Assembly (NCBI GenBank): GCA_965224525.1
Contig: OZ245050.1
Location: forward strand, 310,001-374,000
DNA from: Granulosicoccus sp036478565
GTDB taxonomy: Bacteria; Pseudomonadota; Gammaproteobacteria; Granulosicoccales; Granulosicoccaceae
Reading direction: 5' to 3'
DNA: 64,000 nucleotides
The notes under the pieces were generated by a model. The model was not told the DNA's origin. It made no database searches and saw only the letters and a list, made by a program, of their open reading frames with translations. This document shows, in pieces, positions 8,208 through 16,838 of the stretch; the first letter of the stretch is position 1, and every line of letters starts with the position of its first letter. A program made the translations under genes and the position numbers.

Positions 8208-9782
8208 TTACTCCCTTTGTTTGTCCGTGGTCTGGTTTTGTGCACCCGCATTGGTATCCGGCTTGGTATCCGGTTTGGTATCCGGCGAATCGGACGGTTT
8301 TCGACGTCTGCGACGGCGTCGCTTTTTCTTGACACCGTCTGCCGAAGAATCTGTAGAAACGGCGGTTTTATCAGTGGGGGCACCCTCTGCAGCGGGCTTT
8401 GCCGTGTTTTGCTGTGAATTAGCCGGGCGGCTACGGTTCGAATCACCGCTGCCGGAACGACGCTGGTCGCCAGCACCTCGGCCACCGGGACGTCCACCAC
8501 CGCTGCGCCCGCCGCCGCTACGACTGCTTCCAGCGCGACCACCACGGGAGTCCTTGCCACGTTTGCCGTGCGGGACGACCCGGTCTCGCTCGACGTACTT
8601 GGGGCGCTCCAGTTTTACCAGGAGTTCATCAGTGATGGCCTCCAGCGGAATGGACTGGCCGATGAAATCCTGAATGTCGGGTAGGGAAAAAGAGTAGGTT
8701 TCGCAGGCAAAACTGACCGCGACACCCTGGGAGCCTGCTCGTGCGGTGCGGCCGATGCGGTGCACATAGTCCTCGGCTTGCTGGGGCAGGTCGTAGTTAA
8801 AAACATGACTGACGTTGTCGATATGCAGGCCGCGTGCTGCTACATCCGTTGCAATTAGTATGGGTAGGGCGCCGGAGGTGAATTCGGAAAGAATTTTTTG
8901 TCGACGGTTTTGCCGTACATCACCAGAGAGCGTACCGCACTGAAAACCGTTGCCCAGCAAGTAGCTCTCCACTCGTTCAGCGGTACGTTTGGTGTTGACA
9001 AAAATGATCGAACGCTGTGGTTCGAGCTGTCGCAGCAGGCCCACCAGCAATGAGATTTTTTCATCCGAGGCAGGTTGATACAGGGACTGCTGAACGCCGT
9101 CGGCAGTAACGCCCGTGGTTTCTGTCTTAAGTTCCTCGGGGTGGTCCATATGCTCGTAGGCAAGCTCCATGACCCGGTGCGACAGGGTTGCCGAAAACAA
9201 CATGCTTAACCGGTCCGGCGGTTCAGGCATGCGCCTTAGCAAAAAGCGGATATCAGCAATAAAGCCGAGATCGAACATCCGGTCAGCCTCGTCAAGCACG
9301 ACGATTTCCAGCTTTCTCAAGTTGAATACCTTTTGCTTGAAATAGTCGATTAGCCGGCCAGGGGTACCGATCAGGACATCGACACCGGCTGCCAATTCCT
9401 TGCGCTGTTTTTCGTAGTCGATACCGCCATAGGCGACGGCACACTTCAGGGCGGTGTGCTTGCTGAGCCCATCTGCGTCCTTCTTGATTTGTATGGCCAG
9501 TTCGCGTGTTGGTGCAATAACCAGCATGCGGGGTTGATCTTTGCCACGATCGCCACCATCGTCCTGTAACAGGCGAGTGAAACTGCCGAGCAGAAAGGCA
9601 GCCGTTTTACCGGTACCGGTTTGCGCCTGTGCAGCGACATCGTGGCCAGCAATGATTGCCGGTAATGTCAGCGCTTGAATTTCAGTACAGTGACTGAAGC
9701 CAAGTTCGTCGGTGGCCTTGAGCAGCGGCTCGGGAAGTCCAAGTGCGCTGAACACTACTGAGGCGTCAGGTTCTGAAGTCAT
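8208..9782 (-). CDS. rhlB: ATP-dependent DEAD-box RNA helicase RhlB
   Basis: RNA helicase, in enterobacteria a partner of RNase E in the degradosome. All core motifs are present: AQTGTGKT (Walker A), PTRELA, GTPGRL, DEAD, SAT, RGLHID and HRIGRTAR. After residue 400 comes a long basic, low-complexity tail with RGG-like Gly/Arg/Ser repeats, a KKKRRRRRRRRK run and a short DTKP repeat, likely RNA- or RNase E-binding. RhlB is assigned rather than another DEAD protein because the gene is divergent from trxA with rho beyond, the standard gammaproteobacterial order, and because RhlB proteins carry such a tail. The tail is longer than the roughly 30-40 residues of the enterobacterial protein. Confidence 0.88.
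   Translation of the reverse strand: MTSEPDASVVFSALGLPEPLLKATDELGFSHCTEIQALTLPAIIAGHDVAAQAQTGTGKTAAFLLGSFTRLLQDDGGDRGKDQPRMLVIAPTRELAIQIKKDADGLSKHTALKCAVAYGGIDYEKQRKELAAGVDVLIGTPGRLIDYFKQKVFNLRKLEIVVLDEADRMFDLGFIADIRFLLRRMPEPPDRLSMLFSATLSHRVMELAYEHMDHPEELKTETTGVTADGVQQSLYQPASDEKISLLVGLLRQLEPQRSIIFVNTKRTAERVESYLLGNGFQCGTLSGDVRQNRRQKILSEFTSGALPILIATDVAARGLHIDNVSHVFNYDLPQQAEDYVHRIGRTARAGSQGVAVSFACETYSFSLPDIQDFIGQSIPLEAITDELLVKLERPKYVERDRVVPHGKRGKDSRGGRAGSSRSGGGRSGGGRPGGRGAGDQRRSGSGDSNRSRPANSQQNTAKPAAEGAPTDKTAVSTDSSADGVKKKRRRRRRRKPSDSPDTKPDTKPDTNAGAQNQTTDKQRE
8251..8286 (-). repeat. 12-bp tandem repeat in rhlB tail
   Basis: Three consecutive copies of TTGGTATCCGG(C/T) on the plus strand, in frame, encoding the repeating tetrapeptide DTKP near the C terminus of RhlB. 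Likely prone to slippage without changing the frame. Confidence 0.85.
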
Positions 9783-9888
9783 ACGTTCTGCTAGAGTAAG
9801 TGCGTAACCGGCAAGGGTGCCTGTCTTTTTGCGAAGACTATGCCTGAACCCGACAGTTAACAGTCAAGTCAGACACATTGGAGGCGCA

Positions 9889-10215
9889 ATGAGCGACCAT
9901 ATTACCCCTATTACCGATGCAACTTTTGAAGAAGAGGTATTGAAGTCCGATACGCCGGTGCTGGTGGACTACTGGGCCGAGTGGTGCGGGCCTTGTAAAG
10001 CGATTTCACCGGTCCTTGAGGATATCGCACCGGGCTATGCCGGCAAGGTCAAAATCGTCAAGCTGAACATCGACGAAAACCCCAATACGCCGCCCAAATA
10101 CGGCATTCGCAGCATTCCAACGCTGATGTTGTTCAAAAATGGCGCTGTCGAGTCCACCAAGCTGGGAGCATTGTCGAAAGCCCAGTTGACCGAATTTCTG
10201 GATGAAAACGCCTGA
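9889..10215 (+). CDS. trxA: Thioredoxin 1
   Basis: Cytoplasmic thiol-disulfide reductant of 108 residues, the same length as the E. coli protein. It has the WCGPC active site in the context DYWAEWCGPCK, the cis-Pro loop SIPTLMLFKNG, and the C-terminal helix LTEFLDENA. ATG 9889 is selected because a strong GGAGG stands five bases upstream (9880-9884) and this gives the standard N terminus; the frame is open further upstream but without homology. It is divergent from rhlB, as in other gammaproteobacteria, but rho does not follow directly: two accessory genes intervene. Confidence 0.96.
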   Translation: MSDHITPITDATFEEEVLKSDTPVLVDYWAEWCGPCKAISPVLEDIAPGYAGKVKIVKLNIDENPNTPPKYGIRSIPTLMLFKNGAVESTKLGALSKAQLTEFLDENA

Positions 10216-10240
10216 TCGCTTGCGAATAGTGTCCGGGTTT

Positions 10241-10251
10241 ATTCGGGTTTA
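10241..10251 (+). repeat. 11-bp direct repeat, left copy
   Basis: ATTCGGGTTTA; the identical 11-mer recurs at 12410-12420 in the same orientation. The two copies bracket the glycoside hydrolase gene exactly, between trxA and the S33 peptidase. Possibly an insertion scar; could be chance. Confidence 0.35.
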
Positions 10252-10258
10252 AATGAAT

Positions 10259-12208
10259 CTACTCGATTGAAAAATTTAGTCGACGACTCCAGGGCCCGGG
10301 GCCGTGAGAGTTCCAGGTCAGTACCCACCACCGGCCATTACCCGCTGCCAATGTGTTAGGTGGCGTGACTTCGCACAGGCCATTGGCGTCATCGCAGCCG
10401 GCTTGCGCGGCGGTATACCAGTGTTTGATTCTGTTTCCCGAGCTGTCGTCAACCCAAAGGTAGTACCAGCTGGCATTTGCTACGGCATGCCAGCGATAGG
10501 TCGGTGTTGTGTCATTGATTGCGCCTGACGGCACCTGCAGTTCAGCTACCGAAGGCGGGCTGGCCGGTGCGTTGACATTAAAGGATCGGGGGCTGCTCCA
10601 CGGTCCGTAGCCAGCTGGATTCCAGGTTTTGATCCACCATTGGCCCGGCCCGTTATCCAGTTGAACGACGGGTGTCACAGAGCAATCACTCGTACCGCTG
10701 TCGCAGCCAGCCTGCGCGGCGGTATACCAGCGTCTGATTTTGATACCGCTGTGATCCTTGACCCACAGGTAATACCAGCTGGTATTTGCTGCGGCATTCC
10801 AGCTATAGGTCGGTGTGCTGTTGCTGATATTGCCAGACGGATTTAGCAGTGTGGCAGCAGCCGGTGTGTGCTCATCCAGGTTGATGAACAAGTTCACTGA
10901 ATACGGCGACAAAATGAAACTACCGTTGTTTAGTTCGTGCCAGTTTGTCTCGGCTGTAGAGAAATCGTTGTCGTTATCCCACAAATGCCAGGTAAGAGTG
11001 TCAGGCTGCCAGCCATCGAAATCAAGCTTGATTGATTGAGAATGCACCGTACGATTGATCAGGCCAAAAGCTTGCGTACCTGAACTCGGATCGGACGCTG
11101 CATAGACAATCACCTTCGCTGAGTCTTCCGAATGACTTTGCATCAGGTTACCGTGAAAAGATTGATTAAAAATTTCAAAGACATGCGCATTCTCGCTATG
11201 AGAATCTCCATCGAGCAGCGACATGTCACTGTACGGGGCAATGGCCCAGTACATAGAAGCATCCGCGCCGGACTTTATGCTCTCGGCAAGGATGATTGCT
11301 TCGTAAACGGCGCCTTTAGTAGACTGAATTCGAGGGCTGCCCTGGAATGAGATGTTATGCTCCGTCAGGAATATCGGTAAATAAGTGTTGCCGGTGATTG
11401 ACTTTATTCGAGTTCGAAGCTCAGCCAGAGCGGCGGTGGCATACTGGGCGATATCGAAGGTTTCCTGCAGACTATTCGAGCCATCGCCCGAATAGGTGTG
11501 GGCTGTCAGGAAATCGATATTCGGGTAAATGGCATCTACCAGTTGCGCGATATAGTCCACATTAACCCACGCTGTTGCAGGCCCGCCTACCTTGATGGAA
11601 GGGTCAACTGCTTTCATGGCTTCGGCCGTGGTTTCTATAAGCGTTGCCATTTCGCTGACCGAGAGACCGGGGTCGACAAACCCGGCTTCTCTTTCATTGG
11701 GAATTTCCCAGTACTGAATCCCGAGCCCGTGGTCAATGTTTACTATTTTTACCAGGTCAGCGCAGAACTGTGCATATGCCTCTGGATCCTGATAATCCTC
11801 CTCACCTTGAGGACCACTTGGGATATTGATCATGACGGTGTAACCCTCTTCCACGAGTGGCCGGAGGGCTTGCCCGATCTTCGCGGAATTCCAGATACCA
11901 TTTTCTTGCCACGCCTCCGGGCTTTCTCTGTCCAGCATTCCCCACCCGTGTAGCCGGATAAAGCCCTTCTTTTGCGTGATGAGTTCCAGATTGCCCATGA
12001 AGACAGGGTCGGTGGAGTATTCGGGGATGAAGTTAGCCGGGCTATTGACGCCGTAAGCAGTTGAGGGTATTTCCCGAATGGCGCTGTTCCAGTCTACGTT
12101 CAAATTAACTGGATGAACGCTTGCAGTCTGTACTGCCAATTGCTGTGACCACAAAGGGGCTGTTACGACGGACAACAGGGTAAGAAGCAATAGTTGCCGC
12201 CTATTCAT
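10259..12208 (-). CDS. Secreted clan GH-A glycoside hydrolase with two C-terminal repeat domains
   Basis: Predicted exported (alpha/beta)8 glycosidase acting on an unknown polysaccharide. The order is: Sec signal peptide (MNRRQLLLLTLLSVVTAPLW), catalytic barrel to about residue 400 with acid/base Glu172 in WEIPNER and nucleophile Glu283 in LTEHN, a beta-domain, then two tandem copies of a roughly 95-residue module with the signature WYYLWV...WYTAAQAGC...WWI/V...GPWS. The barrel resembles GH39, GH30 or GH51 proteins; the family is not settled. Start 12208 is preferred over a GTG-type upstream start because AGAGG precedes it and the signal peptide begins there. The gene is convergent with trxA and sits inside the usually contiguous trxA-rho region. 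Confidence 0.75.
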   Translation of the reverse strand: MNRRQLLLLTLLSVVTAPLWSQQLAVQTASVHPVNLNVDWNSAIREIPSTAYGVNSPANFIPEYSTDPVFMGNLELITQKKGFIRLHGWGMLDRESPEAWQENGIWNSAKIGQALRPLVEEGYTVMINIPSGPQGEEDYQDPEAYAQFCADLVKIVNIDHGLGIQYWEIPNEREAGFVDPGLSVSEMATLIETTAEAMKAVDPSIKVGGPATAWVNVDYIAQLVDAIYPNIDFLTAHTYSGDGSNSLQETFDIAQYATAALAELRTRIKSITGNTYLPIFLTEHNISFQGSPRIQSTKGAVYEAIILAESIKSGADASMYWAIAPYSDMSLLDGDSHSENAHVFEIFNQSFHGNLMQSHSEDSAKVIVYAASDPSSGTQAFGLINRTVHSQSIKLDFDGWQPDTLTWHLWDNDNDFSTAETNWHELNNGSFILSPYSVNLFINLDEHTPAAATLLNPSGNISNSTPTYSWNAAANTSWYYLWVKDHSGIKIRRWYTAAQAGCDSGTSDCSVTPVVQLDNGPGQWWIKTWNPAGYGPWSSPRSFNVNAPASPPSVAELQVPSGAINDTTPTYRWHAVANASWYYLWVDDSSGNRIKHWYTAAQAGCDDANGLCEVTPPNTLAAGNGRWWVLTWNSHGPGPWSRRLNFSIE

Positions 12209-12409
12209 ACAGTTTTTCCTCTTTGGGCTGTCTAACCGTCTCACGGTCGCAGGTAGGAAGTCAGGAATCCTGGACCGATGCCCTTGATGGCTGACGAACG
12301 ACCTACGCAGCAGCTTGTCCCAGCCAATAGCTTATCCGACGCGTCGTCTGCTTCTGTTTCCGCTTCAGCCAAATTCCCTGATACAGAGCGTTACACCGCT
12401 GGCAAGCTG

Positions 12410-12420
12410 ATTCGGGTTTA
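12410..12420 (+). repeat. 11-bp direct repeat, right copy
   Basis: Second copy of ATTCGGGTTTA, located just upstream of the S33 peptidase gene. See the left copy at 10241-10251. Confidence 0.35.
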
Positions 12421-12462
12421 CTCCCGCAACTGCTTCCAGTAAATTTATCAGAGAGTTCGAAT

Positions 12463-13962
12463 ATGAAAACCCCGTCGGTTTATACAACGATGTTGGCGGT
12501 CTGCTTGTTGGCAGCTTGCAGCTCCAACGATGATGGCGACCAGGCTGCAGCGAATTACAGTCGCGTAGATTGCATGGAGCTCTCCGGCCAGGAAGTATTC
12601 GCAGCTGGGCTACTCGGTGATGACACGGTCGAATGTGGCTTGGTAACGGTTCCGGCGGACTGGTCAGTCGAGAATGGTGACACCATCAAGCTCGCGATCT
12701 ACCGCATTTTCGCAACATCCGCAAACCCGGCCCCGGACCCACTGGTGTATCTCGAAGGTGGCCCTGGCGGTTCCGGCGCGCCAATCATCTCGGAGTTCGT
12801 CAGTGGCTCAGCTGCCTACCTGCGGGAACGCTCGGACGTCATTGTCATTGATCAGCGCGGCACCGGTTATTCCCGACCCGCACTGTTCTGTCCGGAGGTA
12901 TTCAGAGCAGATGCAGAAGACGGTGATGTGGTCGCTGCGTATCAGGCATGTCACGATCGACTGGTCGGTGAGGGCGTGCGCTTTGCAGACTACAACAGCG
13001 CTTACAATGCGCAGGATGTCAACGCGGTTCGGCAAGCACTGGGGTTCGCCGAATGGAATCTTTATGGTTTGTCTTACGGAACACGCCTGGCATTGACCGT
13101 CATGCGCGATGTACCGGAAGGCGTGCGCAGTGTTGTGCTTGACTCGGTATTTCCACCTGAGATTAACGGCCTTAGCGAAACGCCCTATGTGAGTTATTGG
13201 ACCATAGAACAAATCGCCAGCAACTGTGCCGCTGATGCTGATTGCAGCGCCAATATCGGTGATATCAAGGCATTGATTGAAGATGGTATCGCCCGGCTCG
13301 ATGCCGCCCCCGTGGGTGACATATCAGCGTCTTTCTATGTTCAGGCACTGGCTGAACTGATGACAGATTCGCGACTGGTAACCATAGTGTCTACCGTTGC
13401 CAGCGGTACAGACACAGAAATTTTGACACTGGCGCAGGAAGTCGAGGCAAGCCTGGACGATGATGACGCGCCATCACCCAACGAAGTGCCCGCAGCTCTG
13501 TACCCGTTTGTGGCAGAGTCCGATGGTATGGGCTATGCGGTAATCTGTGGCGAGGAGGTGCCCTATCTTGAGTACACCGCCGGACCGGAGATAGCAGCAA
13601 ATTTTCGAGAATCCACGCAACGGGTAATCGACGCGATGGATCATCCATTTGATGGCAGCCTGTGCGATATTTACACGGTGCCAGCTCGTGGTGAAATTGA
13701 AACGCAGCCAGTCATGAGTCGTATTCCGACACTGGTGCTGGCCGGCACTGCGGATGTCGCCACGCCACCTGCCTGGTCTATGCTCACCGATGATGCACTC
13801 GCCAACTCACAGTACGCAGAATTTGATGGCTTGGCTCATGGCCTGCTGGGTAACAATGAATGTTTGAATCAGATCACGCTGGCGTTTCTGAACGATCCGG
13901 GTTCAACAGCCGATCAGGCTTGCATTGTCGATTTGCCGCGTGTGGACTACGTTACCGAGTAG
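12463..13962 (+). CDS. Alpha/beta hydrolase lipoprotein, tripeptidyl aminopeptidase-like (peptidase family S33)
   Basis: Envelope-anchored hydrolase of 499 residues. The N terminus is a lipoprotein signal with lipobox LAAC (Cys at about residue 19), followed by a short Asp-rich spacer. The S33 core shows the oxyanion-hole motif EGGPGGSG, the strand VIVIDQRGTGYS, the nucleophile elbow GLSYGTR with Ser204, Asp431 in AGTADVATPP, and His459 in GLAHGL, plus the C-terminal TAP-like domain. This is the SlpD/TAP-type aminopeptidase group, which releases N-terminal Pro or tripeptides in known members. It lies upstream of rho in the same direction, though 320 bases away. Confidence 0.85.
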   Translation: MKTPSVYTTMLAVCLLAACSSNDDGDQAAANYSRVDCMELSGQEVFAAGLLGDDTVECGLVTVPADWSVENGDTIKLAIYRIFATSANPAPDPLVYLEGGPGGSGAPIISEFVSGSAAYLRERSDVIVIDQRGTGYSRPALFCPEVFRADAEDGDVVAAYQACHDRLVGEGVRFADYNSAYNAQDVNAVRQALGFAEWNLYGLSYGTRLALTVMRDVPEGVRSVVLDSVFPPEINGLSETPYVSYWTIEQIASNCAADADCSANIGDIKALIEDGIARLDAAPVGDISASFYVQALAELMTDSRLVTIVSTVASGTDTEILTLAQEVEASLDDDDAPSPNEVPAALYPFVAESDGMGYAVICGEEVPYLEYTAGPEIAANFRESTQRVIDAMDHPFDGSLCDIYTVPARGEIETQPVMSRIPTLVLAGTADVATPPAWSMLTDDALANSQYAEFDGLAHGLLGNNECLNQITLAFLNDPGSTADQACIVDLPRVDYVTE

Positions 13963-14282
13963 GGGTTCGTCAAGTGCAGGAGCTCACGGGTACGGTTTTT
14001 GCTGTGTTCGTGATATCCCGTGCTATTTTTCGGTAAAATCATGCGAAATGACACAGGATTCTGGTGTTTGTTTGCGCGATTGCACCCAATACTTCGTAAT
14101 GAAAGGCAATCAGGACTGGACGCGTCGCGAATGACGTGCTAACTTTCGGTTATCCCGCATTTCAGCGCACTGAGTATCAGCGTGCGCGCGACTCCAAACA
14201 AGACCATTCTGAATTTTTCGATCGTCTGCTTCAAGTAGCCGATCCCCCTCCCGGCGTTACGCCGTCTTGCCCCACTACGTGT
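13963..14282 (+). promoter_or_regulatory. rho 5' leader region
   Basis: About 320 bases without a convincing gene before rho. In enterobacteria the rho leader mediates autogenous attenuation, so a long leader is expected. A small hairpin (CGGCG-TTA-CGCCG, 14252-14264) and a C/T-rich run lie just before the start codon. An 11-codon ORF at 14099-14134 could be a leader peptide, but it has no similarity to enterobacterial rhoL. Confidence 0.45.
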
Positions 14283-15539
14283 ATGAACCTAACTGATTTA
14301 AAAAAGAAAAACCCCACCGAACTGATAGAACTGGCCGAGTCGATTGGCGTCGACAATGTCGCCAGGCAGCGCAAACAGGACATGATCTTCTCGATCCTGA
14401 AAGCGCACTCGCGTAAAGGCGAGGATATCTTTGGCGGTGGTGTACTTGAAATTCTGCAGGATGGCTTTGGCTTTCTGCGCTCGGCAGACAGCTCCTATCT
14501 GGCTGGTCCTGACGATATCTATGTATCACCGAGTCAAATTCGTCGCTTTTCACTGCGCACCGGTGATAGCATTTTTGGCAAAATACGCCCGCCCAAGGAG
14601 GGTGAGCGCTACTTTGCACTGCTGAAGGTTGATGAAATCAACTTTGGGCCGCCGGAACAGGCCAAGAGCAAAGTACTGTTTGAAAACCTGACGCCATTAC
14701 ATGCCAATCAGCGCATGACAATGGAGCGCGGCAACGGCAGCACGGAAGACATCACAGCGCGCATCATTGATTTTGCGGCACCGATTGGTAAAGGCCAACG
14801 CGGTCTGATTGTGTCACCGCCAAAAGCGGGCAAGACTTTGATGCTGCAAAACATCGCGCAAAGTATTGCAGCCAATCAGCCGGATGTGTATCTCATCGTG
14901 TTGCTGATTGACGAGCGGCCGGAGGAGGTCACCGAAATGCAGCGAATGGTGCAGGGTGAAGTTATCTCCAGTACCTTTGACGAGCCGGCCAGCCGGCATG
15001 TGCAGGTTGCCGAGATGGTGATCGAGAAAGCCAAGCGACTGGTTGAACACAAAAAAGATGTTGTGATCCTGCTTGATTCCATTACCCGACTGGCGCGTGC
15101 CTACAACACGGTTGTGCCGTCATCCGGCAAGGTGTTGACCGGTGGTGTTGATGCCAATGCATTGCATCGTCCCAAACGTTTTTTCGGTGCAGCCCGCAAC
15201 ATCGAGGAAGGTGGCAGCCTGACTATCATTGCTACAGCACTGGTCGACACCGGCTCCAAAATGGACGAGGTCATCTACGAGGAATTCAAGGGCACGGGCA
15301 ATATGGAATTGCACCTTGACCGAAAAATTGCTGAAAAACGCACCTTCCCGGCTATCAATATCAACCGCTCGGGTACACGTCGGGAAGAATTGATGATGGA
15401 CCAGGAAGAGCTGCAAAAGACCTGGATATTGCGCAAATTCATCCACTCCATGGATGAAGTTGAGGCAGTGGAATTTCTACTTGGTCGATTGCAACAAACA
15501 AAAACCAACAGTGAATTCTTTGATTCGATGAAACGCTGA
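14283..15539 (+). CDS. rho: Transcription termination factor Rho
   Basis: Hexameric RNA-dependent ATPase and translocase that terminates transcription. The protein of 418 residues begins MNLTDLKKK, matching the standard N terminus, so ATG 14283 is chosen although the frame is open upstream to 14136. Visible are the cold-shock-like RNA-binding domain (GGVLEILQDGFGFLR...), Walker A PPKAGKT, Walker B VVILLDSITRLAR, the R-loop region VLTGGVDANALHRPKRFFGAARN, and the arginine finger region. It is essentially full length with no insertion in the RNA-binding domain. Confidence 0.97.
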   Translation: MNLTDLKKKNPTELIELAESIGVDNVARQRKQDMIFSILKAHSRKGEDIFGGGVLEILQDGFGFLRSADSSYLAGPDDIYVSPSQIRRFSLRTGDSIFGKIRPPKEGERYFALLKVDEINFGPPEQAKSKVLFENLTPLHANQRMTMERGNGSTEDITARIIDFAAPIGKGQRGLIVSPPKAGKTLMLQNIAQSIAANQPDVYLIVLLIDERPEEVTEMQRMVQGEVISSTFDEPASRHVQVAEMVIEKAKRLVEHKKDVVILLDSITRLARAYNTVVPSSGKVLTGGVDANALHRPKRFFGAARNIEEGGSLTIIATALVDTGSKMDEVIYEEFKGTGNMELHLDRKIAEKRTFPAININRSGTRREELMMDQEELQKTWILRKFIHSMDEVEAVEFLLGRLQQTKTNSEFFDSMKR

Positions 15540-15584
15540 TGTAGTCTTGGCAGTGGTCCATTTCTATTGAGGTAGCACCCCGTT

Positions 15585-16814
15585 ATGGCCACTGTAACGG
15601 TTTACCATCCAACACCGTTGAGTCTGCCAGCTGTTGCACCGGTAACGCGTACATTTTACGACGCTCGGTCGCATTTACCCGGGCGACCGGCGCTAACCGA
15701 GGCCGACTACGAAGGCTTTGAGCGGCATGCGGTGTTTCACGATATCTATCTGGCAACCGATGGGTTGCGTGCAATCGGTCCCCCTTTGGTCAATCTGGCA
15801 AAGGAAGTGTTGCCACTGGATGTACGGATCATTGATGAATACGGTCAGCCAGGCGAGCAACTGACACATCGAATGACGAAACGTGATCGCGTAGCGTTTC
15901 ATCATTTTGCATTGCCAGCACAGCAAAGATCTGCCCCTGCGTTAAGCGTGAGAATCCGCCTGGCAAACGGCAATGAAACCACCTTTGATGTTCGCAGGCA
16001 ACAGCCGAAGCCGGTGTTTCTGCAATTTGTCACGATGCAGAAAAACAGTCCGATAGTGTGGATTATGGATTGGCTGACGTATCTGGCAGAGCTTGGCGTA
16101 CAGCGCGTCATTTTGTATGACAATGGCAGTGACAACTTTATTGAATTGAGTCAATCGCTTGCAGCAGCACCCGCTGATCTCGATATCATTCTGGTTGATT
16201 GGCCATTTGCTTACGGACCGGTGCGCAGCTTTTACAATCAGTTCAGCCAGGCCAGTCAAAACAATCATGTGCATCAGTGTTTTGCCAATGCCAGCTGGGT
16301 AGGGCACTTTGATCTGGATGAGTTTCTGCTTTGTGCCGATGGTCAAAGCCTGCGCAAACGGCTGGAACAGTTGCCCGGCCGCGTCGGGTGTTTACGTATA
16401 GACAGTTACTGGATGCCTAATCTGCAAGGGGCAGGGCTTGACAGTGAGCGCTTGCCGACTATTCGTGACTTCCCCTATCGGGAAAAGAAGCCACGGGGGG
16501 CAGCGTTCAAATACCTGGTCCGGCAATCGGCATTGAAAGAAGCCAAGACACATAATGGCTTGCTGAAGTTTGGCTATTTTCGTTTGCGACCCAAGCCAGA
16601 GAAGCTGGTGTTCATGCACTACAAGGCATTGACCACAGGCTGGAAAACCTACTGGAACCGGCAAGTCAGAGAGCCTGTCGATCCTGACCTGCACGTGCAG
16701 GACAGACGTGTGTTTGTTGAACTTGAGCGCATTGCCGAGCGGCGTTCTGATGTGAACAAATTGCCGGCAAAATCGGCAGTAACCGTTACGAAAAAACACA
16801 TAAACCGGGTTTGA
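15585..16814 (+). CDS. Glycosyltransferase family 2/92-like protein
   Basis: Cytoplasmic or membrane-peripheral predicted glycosyltransferase (Glyco_tranf_2_4/GT92 type). After an N-terminal beta domain, the catalytic part begins with FVTMQKNSPIVWIMDWLTYL and VILYDNGSDNF, followed by WVGHFDLDEFLL, which contains the metal-binding DxD-like acid motif, and a KYLVR/HYKAL C-terminal half. No transmembrane segment is present. Acceptor and donor sugars are unknown; proteins of this type are often involved in surface polysaccharide synthesis. It lies 45 bases after rho, in the same direction, and is convergent with purD. Confidence 0.75.
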   Translation: MATVTVYHPTPLSLPAVAPVTRTFYDARSHLPGRPALTEADYEGFERHAVFHDIYLATDGLRAIGPPLVNLAKEVLPLDVRIIDEYGQPGEQLTHRMTKRDRVAFHHFALPAQQRSAPALSVRIRLANGNETTFDVRRQQPKPVFLQFVTMQKNSPIVWIMDWLTYLAELGVQRVILYDNGSDNFIELSQSLAAAPADLDIILVDWPFAYGPVRSFYNQFSQASQNNHVHQCFANASWVGHFDLDEFLLCADGQSLRKRLEQLPGRVGCLRIDSYWMPNLQGAGLDSERLPTIRDFPYREKKPRGAAFKYLVRQSALKEAKTHNGLLKFGYFRLRPKPEKLVFMHYKALTTGWKTYWNRQVREPVDPDLHVQDRRVFVELERIAERRSDVNKLPAKSAVTVTKKHINRV

Positions 16815-16816
16815 AG

Positions 16817-16834
16817 CGTGCCGCAGTAGGCACG
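16817..16834. terminator. Small hairpin between convergent glycosyltransferase and purD
   Basis: Stem CGTGCC/GGCACG with a six-base loop in the 24-base gap between the two converging genes. There is no T tract, so any terminating role is weakly supported. Confidence 0.3.
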
Positions 16835-16838
16835 TGCG

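Noticed and set aside
8162..8673. Long open frames on both strands over the rhlB tail
   Set aside because: Shadows created by GC-rich repetitive codons of the RhlB tail; they encode low-complexity Arg/Pro/Ala sequence.
14099..14134. Eleven-codon ORF in the rho leader, possible attenuation peptide
   Set aside because: No similarity to known rhoL and no convincing ribosome binding site; short ORFs of this size occur by chance. Mentioned only within the leader entry.
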